From the NCBI RefSeq assembly GCF_002284565.1, contig NZ_NPKI01000001.1, positions 24,742-88,741 of the forward strand: a stretch of DNA of 64,000 nt, read 5' to 3'. This DNA comes from Mesorhizobium mediterraneum. Lineage in GTDB: Bacteria > Pseudomonadota > Alphaproteobacteria > Rhizobiales > Rhizobiaceae. The position numbers were made by a program, and so were the translations under genes. Below the pieces are notes generated by a model. That model searched no databases and had not been told where the DNA came from. It saw only the letters and a list, made by a program, of their open reading frames with translations. Shown here in pieces: positions 27,505 to 35,998 of the stretch (the stretch's first letter is position 1; the number at the start of each line of letters is the position of its first letter).

Positions 27505-27823
27505 TTTCCGGACCTCCATTCGAGGCCGCGCCAATCGCGGCCGTCACGAGGTCCGACAGCGCAGGACCGCAGGCCCGCGAACCCGCAGAAGAGCAATCGG
27601 AAGGAAGGGACACGTCGCTTGAGGGCCGCAACGTTAGTGGAGGACGGCGAAGCCGTTTCGCGGAACGAGGACCGGAGCAGGACCAACATTCGTGACTGAC
27701 CGCGGTTGGCACGGCCGCATCAGGTGGTCTGCCTGCTTTTTCTCATTTATTGCTTTTAGGCCCAGGGGGCCTGCTACCGAATCGGGTGCCGGGCGCAGCA
27801 ATGTTGATCAGGCTGGATACCGC

Positions 27824-29015
27824 GTGAGAGCTTTTGAACGACCGCTATTCATTGCATTTTCGTCCGCTTCTTTCTTTATCGTGGGTGTCGGAATCGTTCT
27901 GCCTGCCTGGATAGCTTTCCATGGTGGCGGCTCTCGGCTGGTGGGACTGGTGCTGCTTTCATCCAGTGTGGCGGGTCTGTTGCTTGCGCCGGTCGCGGGT
28001 CATCTGGTCGATCGGCACGATCGGCGGACCGTCACGGTGGCAGGGCAGATGATCAGGGCCTTGGGGCTGTTCCTTCTCGCTGCCACCGGAATTGTCGCAG
28101 AATCTCTGTCGCCAGTGCTTCTCATCGTTTCCGGCGTATTGGGAGCCTTCGGGTTCGCGCTTTTGGCGGGATCGCTGAGTGGCATTTTGCAGGCGATTGT
28201 CCCAGAAGCCCAGCGCATGGGATTCGCCCTTCGGCTCTCCCTCTTTAACCAGGCTGGCATAGCGATCGGAACAGGTGCTGCCGGACTTGCCATCGACAGG
28301 CTCGGCAGTCCCATGTCTGCCCTGTTGTTCGCACTGGTGGCGCTGGCCTGTCTTCCCATGCTGAAGATGATCACGTCGCATGCCGGCAATGTTCAATCGT
28401 CGCAGCGGCTCAGCCTCATTCCCGCTTCGAGGCAGGCCCTGAGCTATTTGCTCAACAATCCATACAGCCTCTCGGCGGCGGTAACTGTCGGCCTGGCCTT
28501 TGCCGTGATCCAGATCACCAATCTGCTCCTTCCAGGTTTTGTGACCCGATCACTCAGCGGAGACAGCGAACTGTTCGGACTGCTCGAGATGACAGCCGCT
28601 GTCGCTGGGATGGTCGCATTGGCGGTTGTCGGCATTCCATCAATTGCCGAACGCCTCCGAAACCTTACGCCCACAATCCTGATTGCGGCGGGCGCCTCCC
28701 TGATTCTGTTCTCCCTGGCTACAAGTCCGGCAGTCGCCGTGGTTCTTTATTGCGTGGCCGGCATGCTCTGGAACGTGGCCCGAGCGGCAGCCAATGGCCA
28801 TCTTCTGACAGTCGTGGACACCACGATGATCGGCCGCGTGCAAGCCGCAAGCCTTCACGACCCTGCTTACGAGTGGGTTTGGCCTTGCCATATATCTGCT
28901 GCCGACAATGGTGCCCGGAGCCTCCGAGGCAACCCTCTACATGGCGTGCGGCTCCGCCATTGCGGTCTGCGTTGGCGGCTTGTCCCTGTGGAGCAAAGCT
29001 CAAGAGCCGCGCTAA
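27824..29015 (+). pseudogene. MFS transporter, frameshifted near the 3' end
   Basis: About 395 residues with some 11-12 membrane segments and the MFS loop G-H-L-V-D-R-H-D-R-R between segments 2 and 3. A GTG at 27824 (M-R-A-F-E-R-P-L-F-I) is the probable start; the frame is open further upstream to 27692. At about 28855 the last membrane segments move to another frame (F-T-T-L-L-T-S-G-F-G-L-A-I-Y-L-L, ending K-A-Q-E-P-R at 29015), while the original frame runs on in soluble-looking text to 29038. One base too many explains it. The gene may be dead or the base may be a sequencing error. The substrate is unknown, possibly a siderophore- or drug-type exporter. Confidence 0.72.
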
Positions 29016-29069
29016 TCCTGGGACTTGCTACGTTATGAGTTTATCGCAAAACCCGCCGTACGAAGAAGG

Positions 29070-29095
29070 CCGGGCGGAGCCGAAGCTCCGCCCGG
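29070..29095 (-). terminator. terminator between convergent genes
   Basis: An 11-base perfect stem (CCGGGCGGAGC and its complement) closes a four-base loop. On the minus strand the loop reads UUCG closed by C-G, the very stable tetraloop, and a pyrimidine-rich CCTTCTTCG follows. It sits 7 bases after the stop of the leftward gene at 29102-29689 and also ends the converging MFS gene. Confidence 0.75.
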
Positions 29096-29101
29096 TGGCA
29101 G

Positions 29102-29689
29102 TTAGCCCAGAGCCGCCATCTGCAGATCGGCCGCCTGCCGGCTGACGCCCTGGCCGGGGTTCTCGACCTGTCGCTCGTAGGGCCTCCAGCTCTCGCCGAC
29201 GATGTGCTCGTAGGCGGCGACGGCGCCCTCGGCCGCCATGCGCAACGCGTGGGCTTGAAGGCCCATGTCGGCGGCGAACTCGCGTTTGCGCTGTGCCTTG
29301 CTGTCGAAACCGACAGGACCGTCGAGGTCCTCGTCGCGGGTGTCGTTGGCAAGCCTGGCTGTGGCGTCCTTGGCCTCGGTGACGGCCTTCGAGTAGAACT
29401 GGCCTGCTCCATAGGCGGAGCCGACGTAGGAGCCGACGATCCTCTGCAGGTGGATCTGCATCGCCTTGTCGGAAAGTCCCTCGGAAAGTGTGTCGGCGCC
29501 ATCGATCAGGCTGCGCTCGTGGAATTCGCGGATGCCGTCGCTGTCGAGGACGGGGAGGCCGAAGCTTTCGGAGATGAGCGTGGCCTGATGGCCGTCCGGG
29601 CAGCAGAGCCGGACCATTTCGAGTGTCGTGCCCTTGCGGAGCTGGACGACGCGGGCCTTGGTCCTGGTGGAGCGGGTCGAACTGGACAT
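29102..29689 (-). CDS. conserved plasmid hypothetical protein
   Basis: 195 residues from the ATG at 29689, with GGAAAG upstream. The protein is soluble and helical, with a C-C-P-D-G-H near residue 29, a long Ala/Gln-rich helical region (about 75-180) and a short conserved end with Q-A-A-D-L-Q-M. No enzyme motif or named domain is evident. I recall similar proteins in plasmid islands with DUF736 and ardC genes. It is monocistronic, with its own terminator. Confidence 0.75.
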   Translation of the reverse strand: MSSSTRSTRTKARVVQLRKGTTLEMVRLCCPDGHQATLISESFGLPVLDSDGIREFHERSLIDGADTLSEGLSDKAMQIHLQRIVGSYVGSAYGAGQFYSKAVTEAKDATARLANDTRDEDLDGPVGFDSKAQRKREFAADMGLQAHALRMAAEGAVAAYEHIVGESWRPYERQVENPGQGVSRQAADLQMAALG

Positions 29690-30189
29690 TGAGCTTTCCT
29701 TTCTAGCGATGCCCTTCAGGTGATCCGGCCCTTGCCGGTCTTCCCTGCGGGTGCGGTCGAAAGGAACCGGCGGAAGCTGGACGCTTCAGGGTCCGGGACC
29801 TGCCAGGCGAGCGAGGTCGGCTTGCGGAAAAGCGGGGGGCCAGTCCTTCACTGGTCCCTGCGCAGGCCGCGGGCCTGCCTTGCCGAGATCGGCGGGTTCC
29901 GGCCGCTCCGCGGCGCGATAGCGGCCTTGAAGGGGCCAGCCGCCGGTTCAGACCGCGGCAAACCCGCCGGAAAGACCGGCCAGGGATGAATTCGGACATT
30001 GGCATGCGGGAGGAAATCAACTGTTTGATTCCCGCCGCCACACGATCCGCCTCCCGCCAGGCTGCGCGAGGGACGGCGTTGAACTTCGGCTCCTGCCGGT
30101 ATCGGAGTGCGCCGGTCCGCTGCTGCGGATCAGATCTTCGGCCTGCTCCCACGTCGAACTGACAACGCACTGTATTTAATGCCGCGGCA
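29690..30189. other. GC-rich leader region, no gene seen
   Basis: About 500 bases with many short inverted repeats of Gly/Pro-like codons (GGCCGG, CCGCGG, GCGCCGCGG) and no credible reading frame. It must contain the promoter of the leftward gene at 29689. Similar GC-rich, repeat-filled leaders precede or follow other genes of this island (33990-34271, 42260-42441, 43366-43584). Confidence 0.5.
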
Positions 30190-30489
30190 ATGACAGATCA
30201 GAACGACGACTACGTCTATGATGAGCGACAGGGGAATGGCGACCAGCGTCGGAGATGGCTGCCATTGCAGCTTCTGCCGGAAGCATCGAAGTGCGCCGGC
30301 AAGGTGCTGGACGACGGCGCCTCCGTCGCCCTCATCAAGGACCTCAAGGTCAAAGGCGCTGGGCAGAGCCTGAAGCAGGGCACGGTGATCAAGTCGATCC
30401 GCCTCACCGACAATCCCGACGAAATCGACTGCCGGCATGACGCGATCAAGGGGCTGGTGTTGCGAACCGAATTCGTACGCAGGCGCTGA
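30190..30489 (+). CDS. PhnA/YjdM-like domain protein, N-terminus altered
   Basis: 99 residues from the ATG at 30190. The C-terminal 60 residues match the PhnA (YjdM) C-terminal domain: V-L-D-D-G-x-S-V-A-L-I-K-D-L-K-V-K-G, L-K-Q-G-T-V-I-K-S-I-R-L and E-I-D-C-R-H-D. The normal N-terminal zinc ribbon is missing, and the stretch after D-Y-V-Y-D-E reads unlike the family, so this is probably a damaged copy with an indel. PhnA-named proteins are not essential for phosphonate use and their function is unclear. Confidence 0.6.
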   Translation: MTDQNDDYVYDERQGNGDQRRRWLPLQLLPEASKCAGKVLDDGASVALIKDLKVKGAGQSLKQGTVIKSIRLTDNPDEIDCRHDAIKGLVLRTEFVRRR

Positions 30490-30502
30490 GCAGGCCGCAG
30501 TA

Positions 30503-30826
30503 TCAGGCGCGCCTCAGGTCCGGTGGCAGTCTTGCACGCAGCACCTCGATTGCAGCGTCCTGCCTTGCCAGTTTGCGCGATAGCGCATCGATCTCGTGCT
30601 GCCTTTCCTGTGTGATCGCGGCAAGGTTCGATCGATACCGTTCCAGAAATGTCCTGGCATCGGCAGGCTTTAGGCGTCGGTGGCCGGTACGCTGGGGCTT
30701 GAGCTGCGGAATAATCGCCGTCATCCGCCTTATGATCTGCCGGTCGATCATATCAAGCTGGCGCTGTGTCTGGCGCCGTGCCTCCTCCATGCGAAAGAGC
30801 TGCGCGCGGCGATCGGGGACAGACAT
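30503..30826 (-). CDS. coiled-coil hypothetical protein
   Basis: 107 residues from the ATG at 30826, sharing one base with the stop of the upstream gene (TAATG). Two amphipathic helical stretches, rich in Arg, Gln and Glu (about 5-40 and 60-100), predict a coiled coil. It has no known domain. It is the last gene of a coupled trio with the DUF7007-like gene and the gene at 31707. Confidence 0.65.
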   Translation of the reverse strand: MSVPDRRAQLFRMEEARRQTQRQLDMIDRQIIRRMTAIIPQLKPQRTGHRRLKPADARTFLERYRSNLAAITQERQHEIDALSRKLARQDAAIEVLRARLPPDLRRA

Positions 30827-31710
30827 TATGTGTCCCTCCCCTGCCAATCCATGAAGCTCGATGGCCCGCCACAGACACGATGGCGCGCAACATCGATGAA
30901 GAATCCAAAGCGGCCGACATGGTATTGGTCAGTCGGAACGAGAAAGCGACGTTCCTCCGTGCCCGGTCCACGCTTGCCGCCGGGGGTCGCGATAACCTCG
31001 GTGGAACCGGCCTGGTGCTCGCAACGGATCGCCGACACCACGACCCAGTCATCGGTATGCTTCTCGAAAAATGCCCGCTCGTCGTTTTTCGCGGATTGGC
31101 CGGGTTCGAGCACCCTCCCGTGGATCGCCTCCCAGGCCTCCGGATACCAGTCGCGGATCGTCTTTTCCGCACACGCCTTCTCGAAGTCCGTGAAGAGCTG
31201 CGGAAAGGCTTGGGCGACGGCCGCCCAATGGCAGTCCTCTTCATACCAGCCGCCATCGGCACGGAGCATGTCATGGACTTTGCGATTTCGTTCCGCCGAA
31301 AGATGGAACCCGCCATGGCCTGCAGTTGAGTGAGCCACGACGCCCTCGGCATAGACGGTCGCTCCCTGCGACGTTCCCCATGGCGTGTGGGCGCGGGAAT
31401 GGATTTCGCGACGGCCGAGCGCGACGCGCTGCTGCTGGTGGAGAGCGTTCTCTTCGACATGCGCGCGAAACGCCGCCTCGTCGGCAAGCTCGCCGGCATG
31501 GCCGTAGAAATCGCTGCGCGTCCATTCGGCCATGGGCCGGCGGATACGCCACCCCGTGACAAAATAGTACCGCCCGTTCCGGGCCGGAACCATGGCGAAC
31601 GCCGTTTCACCGACAAGCGCAACGGGATAACCGTTGGCGCTGCGGCCAAAACAAACCCCCGGATTACCGGGGGCCTCGTCGTCTCGTATTCGGGGAGTGG
31701 CCGCGCTCAT
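30826..31710 (-). CDS. DUF7007-like protein
   Basis: 294 residues from the ATG at 31710; an upstream extension lacks support and this ATG overlaps the previous stop in ATGA. The protein is soluble, with aromatic-rich conserved stretches R-N-G-R-Y-Y-F-V-T-G-W, W-T-R-S-D-F-Y-G-H and G-H-G-G-F-H-L-S, plus W-Y-E-E-D-C-H-W-A. I believe this matches DUF7007, seen on rhizobial plasmids, but the number is from memory. No catalytic motif is assigned. It is translationally coupled on both sides. Confidence 0.7.
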   Translation of the reverse strand: MSAATPRIRDDEAPGNPGVCFGRSANGYPVALVGETAFAMVPARNGRYYFVTGWRIRRPMAEWTRSDFYGHAGELADEAAFRAHVEENALHQQQRVALGRREIHSRAHTPWGTSQGATVYAEGVVAHSTAGHGGFHLSAERNRKVHDMLRADGGWYEEDCHWAAVAQAFPQLFTDFEKACAEKTIRDWYPEAWEAIHGRVLEPGQSAKNDERAFFEKHTDDWVVVSAIRCEHQAGSTEVIATPGGKRGPGTEERRFLVPTDQYHVGRFGFFIDVARHRVCGGPSSFMDWQGRDT

Positions 31711-32183
31711 GCCGCCGCCCTCCCCTCGACGGTATCCGCGGCCACGGCGTCGGCCGTCACCTCTTGCAGAACAGCTCGCGGATAGCCGTGCTGCGTCAGC
31801 CATTCCTCGGCATCAGCACGATGGCTGGCGAGATAGACCAGTTCGGCGTCTTCGCCGTCGCGGTCGAGCACCAGGACCGAGCCGATAGCGGGCGGCTCCT
31901 TGACCGCGAAGTTGAGATCGCTGTTCACCGAAAAGCTTTGGTGAACGCGCAGGACGATGGTGCCCTGACTGCCGTAGTCACCCTTGTGCAGGGTAATGGA
32001 CGCCGGCAGCGTGGTGTTGCCGACGCGGGTTTCAGCCTGCTTGCGGATAAGCCGGCCGCCGCTGTTGCGGTTCTCCCAGGCGGCGAGCTTCTTGCGATGC
32101 CGCTCGGGCGGGCGTGGTGTTCCATCGCGATAAGTTACGATCGAACCGAGTGGAACGAGGTCATAGATCAATTGAGCCGACAT
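31707..32183 (-). CDS. conserved hypothetical protein of the DUF7007 operon
   Basis: 158 residues from the ATG at 32183. The first half is basic (R-P-P-E-R-H-R-K-K-L-A-A-W) and the second half beta-rich, ending in a low-complexity Ala/Val tail. No family is recognised. It is the first gene of the coupled group 32183-30503 and overlaps the next by four bases. A strong hairpin (32216-32245) lies between it and the upstream ParB-like gene. Confidence 0.7.
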   Translation of the reverse strand: MSAQLIYDLVPLGSIVTYRDGTPRPPERHRKKLAAWENRNSGGRLIRKQAETRVGNTTLPASITLHKGDYGSQGTIVLRVHQSFSVNSDLNFAVKEPPAIGSVLVLDRDGEDAELVYLASHRADAEEWLTQHGYPRAVLQEVTADAVAADTVEGRAAA

Positions 32184-32215
32184 GATGGGTCTCCGGTGTT
32201 TGGGGTGAATACGAA

Positions 32216-32245
32216 ACCGCCGCCGGTGAGGTCACCGGCGGCGGT
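32216..32245. terminator. hairpin between ParB-like gene and next operon
   Basis: ACCGCCGCCGGTGA and its exact complement are separated by two bases: a 14-base perfect stem. It lies 32 bases after the ParB-like stop on the minus strand. Only TTTCG follows, so it is a weak intrinsic terminator or a processing or attenuation element. Confidence 0.5.
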
Positions 32246-32276
32246 AATGCGATCGGAAGGAAGAAGGCGCGCGCTG

Positions 32277-33989
32277 CTACTCGGCGGCCTCGCGGAAGCC
32301 TTCAGCGTCATCGTCGCCGGCATAGTCGTGCGGCGGCTCGACGATCGCATCGCCGTCGAGCTCGTCCTGGTCCGCCGGCGTGCCGTCGTCCTCAGGCTGT
32401 TGCCTGGCCTCGTTCATCTTCAGCCAGGAGGTCAGCTTTTCCGGGGTGGGCGCAAACAGCGCCGACGGGTGGACGAAGCGGCCTTCCTTGAAATGCTCGA
32501 CCAGGGCCGCACGGGTGTCCTTGACCTTTTGACGGGGCAGGACGGATGTATCCGCGCAGGCGGCTTCCAATGCCTGCCGCGACAGGCATGACAGGAAGTC
32601 CTCCGTCCCCATGTTGGCTAAGAAGTTGTCGGCGACGATGATGTCGCCGGCGACACGAGCGACAACGCCGCTGTCCGAGCGATTCTCCCTGCAGGACAGA
32701 ACATCGATCAGCAAGGACCGCACGGCAATGCGCAGCGTGTCCATCTCGAACGCGAGCCTGCCCTCCTGGTCGAACAGGCGCGCGGCATGTTCGCCGAGGC
32801 CTGCGGCCCCGTAACAGGAGATGTCGCGGGCACCAGATGCAACTGTCACATTCTGGCCGGCGAAGGCGAGAACGAGCAGCGCCATCAGCGTGTCGTCCTC
32901 GATCGGTGCGCGCGACAGCGCCTCGTGCAGCGCGTCGGTACGCAGGTCGCCGATCATCTCTATGTCTTTGCGCGTCACGTCCGGACGCGGCTTTGCCGCA
33001 ACGACGATATCATCGCCATCGGCCTCAACATCCGCGCCATTCCTGCCCTTGGGGTTTTTGGCCGCCGGCATGCGGTACGCGACCGACTGCACCTTGCCGT
33101 CGCGGTCGAGATACATGGCGGTGTGATCGGACTTCGACGGCTTACCGTACACACGCTCCGCCTTGGGCGGCAGCTTCGGCTCGCCCCACTGACCTGCTTC
33201 CACGATCACGCCGCGCTTGGGCAGAGTGTTTGCCATCCACTCCTGCTGAGCGCCAAGGAAGGCCTCGACATCCGTCGTATAGCGGCTGTCCTCGTCGGCC
33301 GGAGCGAACAGGTCCTCGCCCCAGGCAATGCCGTAGGCCTGAGCGAGATCGTCACCGAAGCTGGCGTCCCGCGCGTACATGCGGCGCTTCGTCAGGCCCT
33401 GCGCCACGCTCCACCACGACACCTGGGGATCGGTCTTGGACGGCTTGTGCTTCTTCCAGACCTCCTTCTGCTCATCAAGCGAAGCCGACGCGATGGTGCG
33501 CAACTGTTGCTCGTTGGGCATGTCGCCCTTGGCCATCTGGTCCAACATGGCCGGCAGAACGTTGGCGAGCAGGCGGAGCTTCCTGATCTGGCGGACGGGA
33601 AGCGCTAAAGCGAGGGCGATCGCTTCCTCGGTCCAGCCGAGCGCGACCAGCCGCTCAATCGCGCGCCATTGGTCGACAGGATTGAGCTGCTCATGCGCCA
33701 GCGTCTCGGCCAGCGACCGCATTGCACCACCATCCGCGGCGCGCTCGATCACCAGCACGGCGATTTCTTCCAAACCCGCGGCAATCGCCTGCCTCACACG
33801 ACGATGTCCGGCATCAATGACATAGCCGTTGCCGCCATCCGCTTCCGGCGCCACGACAGGTGACTGCACGATGCCGACGGCGCGAATGGTAGCCAGCAGC
33901 AGCGCGTCGGCCTGCGGGCTGGATTTCGAGCGTCGCGCCTTGTCCGGGTTATCCTTCAGCGCACGCGGATCGACAAACTTCAGTTCCAT
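32277..33989 (-). CDS. long ParB-like nuclease-domain protein
   Basis: 570 residues. An N-terminal ParB/Srx domain (residues about 5-100) carries P-x-x-L-x-D-N-P, G-I-V-Q-S-P-V-V, D-A-G-H-R-R and A-L-A-H-E-Q-L-N-P-V-D-Q, then the central KorB-like helical region (about 105-160). The remainder is a long family-specific extension with an acidic tail (D-D-D-A-E-G-F). It is twice the length of partition ParB and has no parA neighbour, so it is an accessory plasmid DNA-binding protein rather than the partition centre. Related proteins are common in this type of plasmid island, next to methylase-helicase genes. Confidence 0.87.
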   Translation of the reverse strand: MELKFVDPRALKDNPDKARRSKSSPQADALLLATIRAVGIVQSPVVAPEADGGNGYVIDAGHRRVRQAIAAGLEEIAVLVIERAADGGAMRSLAETLAHEQLNPVDQWRAIERLVALGWTEEAIALALALPVRQIRKLRLLANVLPAMLDQMAKGDMPNEQQLRTIASASLDEQKEVWKKHKPSKTDPQVSWWSVAQGLTKRRMYARDASFGDDLAQAYGIAWGEDLFAPADEDSRYTTDVEAFLGAQQEWMANTLPKRGVIVEAGQWGEPKLPPKAERVYGKPSKSDHTAMYLDRDGKVQSVAYRMPAAKNPKGRNGADVEADGDDIVVAAKPRPDVTRKDIEMIGDLRTDALHEALSRAPIEDDTLMALLVLAFAGQNVTVASGARDISCYGAAGLGEHAARLFDQEGRLAFEMDTLRIAVRSLLIDVLSCRENRSDSGVVARVAGDIIVADNFLANMGTEDFLSCLSRQALEAACADTSVLPRQKVKDTRAALVEHFKEGRFVHPSALFAPTPEKLTSWLKMNEARQQPEDDGTPADQDELDGDAIVEPPHDYAGDDDAEGFREAAE

Positions 33990-34271
33990 GGAGATGCTCC
34001 TTCAACGGGTTTGCGGACACCGCCGTTCGCGGGTCCTTCCTCGTCTTCTTCCCGAAGACGTCCCCCGGGCCGCGGAGCGGACGGGCCGGTGCAACTGCGG
34101 CCGAGCATCCCTGCCGGGCAGATCAAGCGGGGCTCTTGAGCCCTGCGCAGAGCGATCGGCCGGGATCGCGAGCGGCGCGGTTGAGCGCCAGCGTCAGCGG
34201 CCCGCCCGATCTGCGAGCGGGCCATTCTTACCCCTTTCCTCTTTGCTTCTTTCCTCCCCAGAGGATGGGAG
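33990..34271. other. leader of the ParB-like gene
   Basis: About 280 bases without a gene. It contains a short hairpin GGCCCGC (34199-34205) with GCGGGCC (34217-34223) and several GC-rich dyads. It should hold the ParB-like promoter. Confidence 0.5.
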
Positions 34272-34610
34272 CTAGAACCGAGCGGTGCGGCGACGCGGCC
34301 GCCGCCGGCGCCAAGCCGGCACAGAGGAATACCGACGCGCCTCGATCATCGCCTGCACACGCGCTGCTCGAAAACGGGCATCGAGCGTGCGGACGATCTT
34401 TTGGGCTGCAACGATCTGCGGTCTGGTGCGTGCCGCAAGGACGAGACGCTGCCGGTCCAGAGCGACAATGACGGCATGCCCGTCGGCGCGTCCCGGCATT
34501 AATCCCCACAACAGGCGCCGCTCGACGCCAGTGCGGGGCCGGATCGGGTCCGTGTCGGCAAAATCGAAGAACACCGGGACAGCGCTATCGAGCCAGTCTC
34601 GCGGAAGCAC
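34272..34610 (-). CDS. hypothetical protein downstream of the methylase-helicase remnant
   Basis: 112 residues from a GTG at 34610. The centre reads D-P-I-R-P-R-T-G-V-E-R-R-L-L-W-G-L-M-P-G-R and A-R-T-R-P-Q-I-V-A-A; the tail is Arg-rich. It resembles small proteins encoded directly after methylase-helicase genes on rhizobial plasmids. No catalytic motif is seen. It overlaps the frame of the remnant at 34612-34834, as an original neighbour would. Confidence 0.6.
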   Translation of the reverse strand: MLPRDWLDSAVPVFFDFADTDPIRPRTGVERRLLWGLMPGRADGHAVIVALDRQRLVLAARTRPQIVAAQKIVRTLDARFRAARVQAMIEARRYSSVPAWRRRRPRRRTARF

Positions 34611-34611
34611 T

Positions 34612-34834
34612 CGTGGGGAACCGGCGTTGCGTCGCGCTGGGCCTGTCCCTCGACATCCAGCGCGAGCGACTTCTCCACCTCCGCGAGCTGTCGTCTCTTC
34701 TCGGCAAGCTCGCCGACGAAGGCGAACTCACCGCCGTCGCGGGAGCGGTAGGACGCAAGACGACATTCGGCATCGGCGAGATCCGGCACATTGACAATCT
34801 CTTGGTTGGCGTCTGGCTCCCTCGACTTGAACAA
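34612..34834 (-). pseudogene. C-terminal remnant of a second methylase-helicase gene
   Basis: The minus strand reads D-A-E-C-R-L-A-S-Y-R-S-R-D-G-G-E-F-A-F, then E-L-A-E-K-R-R-Q-L-A-E-V-E-K-S-L-A-L-D-V-E-G-Q, nearly the same as the C-terminus of the large gene (36035-36200). A stretch of 57 bases (34634-34690) is identical to 36035-36091. Upstream of about 34800 the similarity is lost. Only the last 60-70 residues of the gene are present. Confidence 0.75.
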
Positions 34835-34860
34835 GGCATCCTGTAGACAGCCGAGTTGTC

Positions 34861-35271
34861 GGCCGAAGCGTCCAGGACCTCCGAAAGGTTGCTCACTGCG
34901 GTCTGAAATGATGCGAGAAGACGAGCGAAATTTCGCGTCCTGTTAAATCCGTCCACACCGGCCTAGGCGCGCTAAGCCGTTGATTCAGTGACGCCTGAAC
35001 TGGTGCAACGGCCGACCGTTTTGAGAAGTAGAACGAGTTTGCGACAAGGCCGCAAATGAGCCAGAGGGTGAAGGTTCTCTGCAAATTACCTAAAGCTTGC
35101 AAACAACTAAAGGCCACGCTAAACAATCGCCGACATCAAGAGTTGGACTGACGTCCAACGCCAACCTGCTGACCGAGCAAGGTGGCGCTTCCGCCAGGAA
35201 GGATGTGGCCGAACCGGCAACCAAACGGATCCCGCCACGCGTCAGTCTGCTCACATGCTTGGAGTAGAGTG
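34861..35271. other. non-coding spacer of the duplicated segment
   Basis: About 400 bases with no supported gene. GC is lower than in the neighbours. The frames here are short and unrelated to any family I recognise. Confidence 0.45.
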
Positions 35272-35634
35272 ATGCAAGGGGATAGTAAGTCCGATCCGCC
35301 ACTGGTGACCCAATCCTGTGACGAGATTCACTATGTGGGCTCCTGTTACTGGAAAAAGCGGTTTGGCCGATCAGAGTGGTCTAACATATATGTTGTCGCT
35401 CATCGCCAGCCGCAGCCTGAGCACGATAAGCAAAAGGCCAGTTGGACGCATGTTTACAGGATTGTTGAAGACATCCGGATGGGGCGATCGCTCGTTTATC
35501 TTGAGGCTGTGTTGCAGGGCGACTGCATGATCCGGGGCTTAGCTGCGGCCAAACAACTCATCGAAATTTTCAGCAATGCAGCTCGGCTAGACGAAGACCT
35601 GCGACGATCGACCAGAATTGAGCGGACTGCGTAA
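35272..35634 (+). CDS. hypothetical protein, low GC
   Basis: 120 residues from the ATG at 35272; the frame is open upstream to 35182 but codon use looks coding only from here. It is soluble, with I-Y-V-V-A-H-R-Q-P-Q-P-E-H-D and a helical end (A-A-K-Q-L-I-E-I-F). No family is recognised. Base composition is clearly lower in GC than the plasmid core, which suggests recent arrival. It lies between the two copies of a 57-base direct repeat. Confidence 0.45.
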   Translation: MQGDSKSDPPLVTQSCDEIHYVGSCYWKKRFGRSEWSNIYVVAHRQPQPEHDKQKASWTHVYRIVEDIRMGRSLVYLEAVLQGDCMIRGLAAAKQLIEIFSNAARLDEDLRRSTRIERTA

Positions 35635-35700
35635 GTGGCTCAACAATTTGTCACGGCACAAGATCCATAACTTGTGTCAGCCTGATTGCGGTTGCAGGTC

Positions 35701-35769
35701 CGAAATCGCTGCTCACGATCCGCAAAATCCTTGCTCCCGATGCGGTGAAATCTGTGCTCACGATCGTCT
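35701..35769 (+). repeat. three 23-bp tandem repeats, IS21-like end
   Basis: Three adjacent units start at 35701, 35724 and 35747. Each carries AAATC, four bases, then a GCTCACGAT-like block (the middle unit has GCTCCCGAT). IS21-family elements have several such terminal repeats bound by the transposase, so this is probably the end of a lost element. The repeat number is too low and the units too direct for CRISPR. Confidence 0.6.
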
Positions 35770-35781
35770 GAAACCCGCAAG

Positions 35782-35916
35782 GTGGCGCAAGCGACCTATG
35801 TGCTGCGCCGCCGGCACAGCTTGACGGCTCAGGATCAGCAGCATGTTTTCGTCAACCGTTACGCTCAGCCTCTGCCCCACGACGGCGTGGCCTACATCCT
35901 GGCCAAAGCGCCTTAG
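35782..35916 (+). pseudogene. tyrosine recombinase fragment
   Basis: A 44-residue frame reads H-V-F-V-N-R-Y-A-Q-P-L-P-H-D-G-V-A-Y-I-L, as found before the catalytic H-x-x-R box of XerC/D-like integrases, and ends in TAG. The catalytic residues and the rest of the gene are missing. It starts 13 bases after the IS21-like repeats. Confidence 0.5.
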
Positions 35917-35998
35917 CATAACCCGAGATCGGCCGAGGTTGGCTCAAAAAGATCCGAATTCTTCACGGACGACGAAAGCTCTCTGCAGCCTTAAGTCT

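Noticed and set aside
26803..27699. A 298-codon plus-strand frame over ardC
   Set aside because: It is antisense to the ArdC coding region and has no recognisable domain.
32277..33989. ParB-like gene as plasmid partition locus
   Set aside because: There is no ParA or RepC neighbour and the protein is twice the normal ParB length. It belongs to an accessory family of ParB-domain proteins.
35701..35769. Three regular repeats suggesting a CRISPR
   Set aside because: The units are adjacent with no spacers, vary among themselves, and match the style of IS21 terminal repeats.
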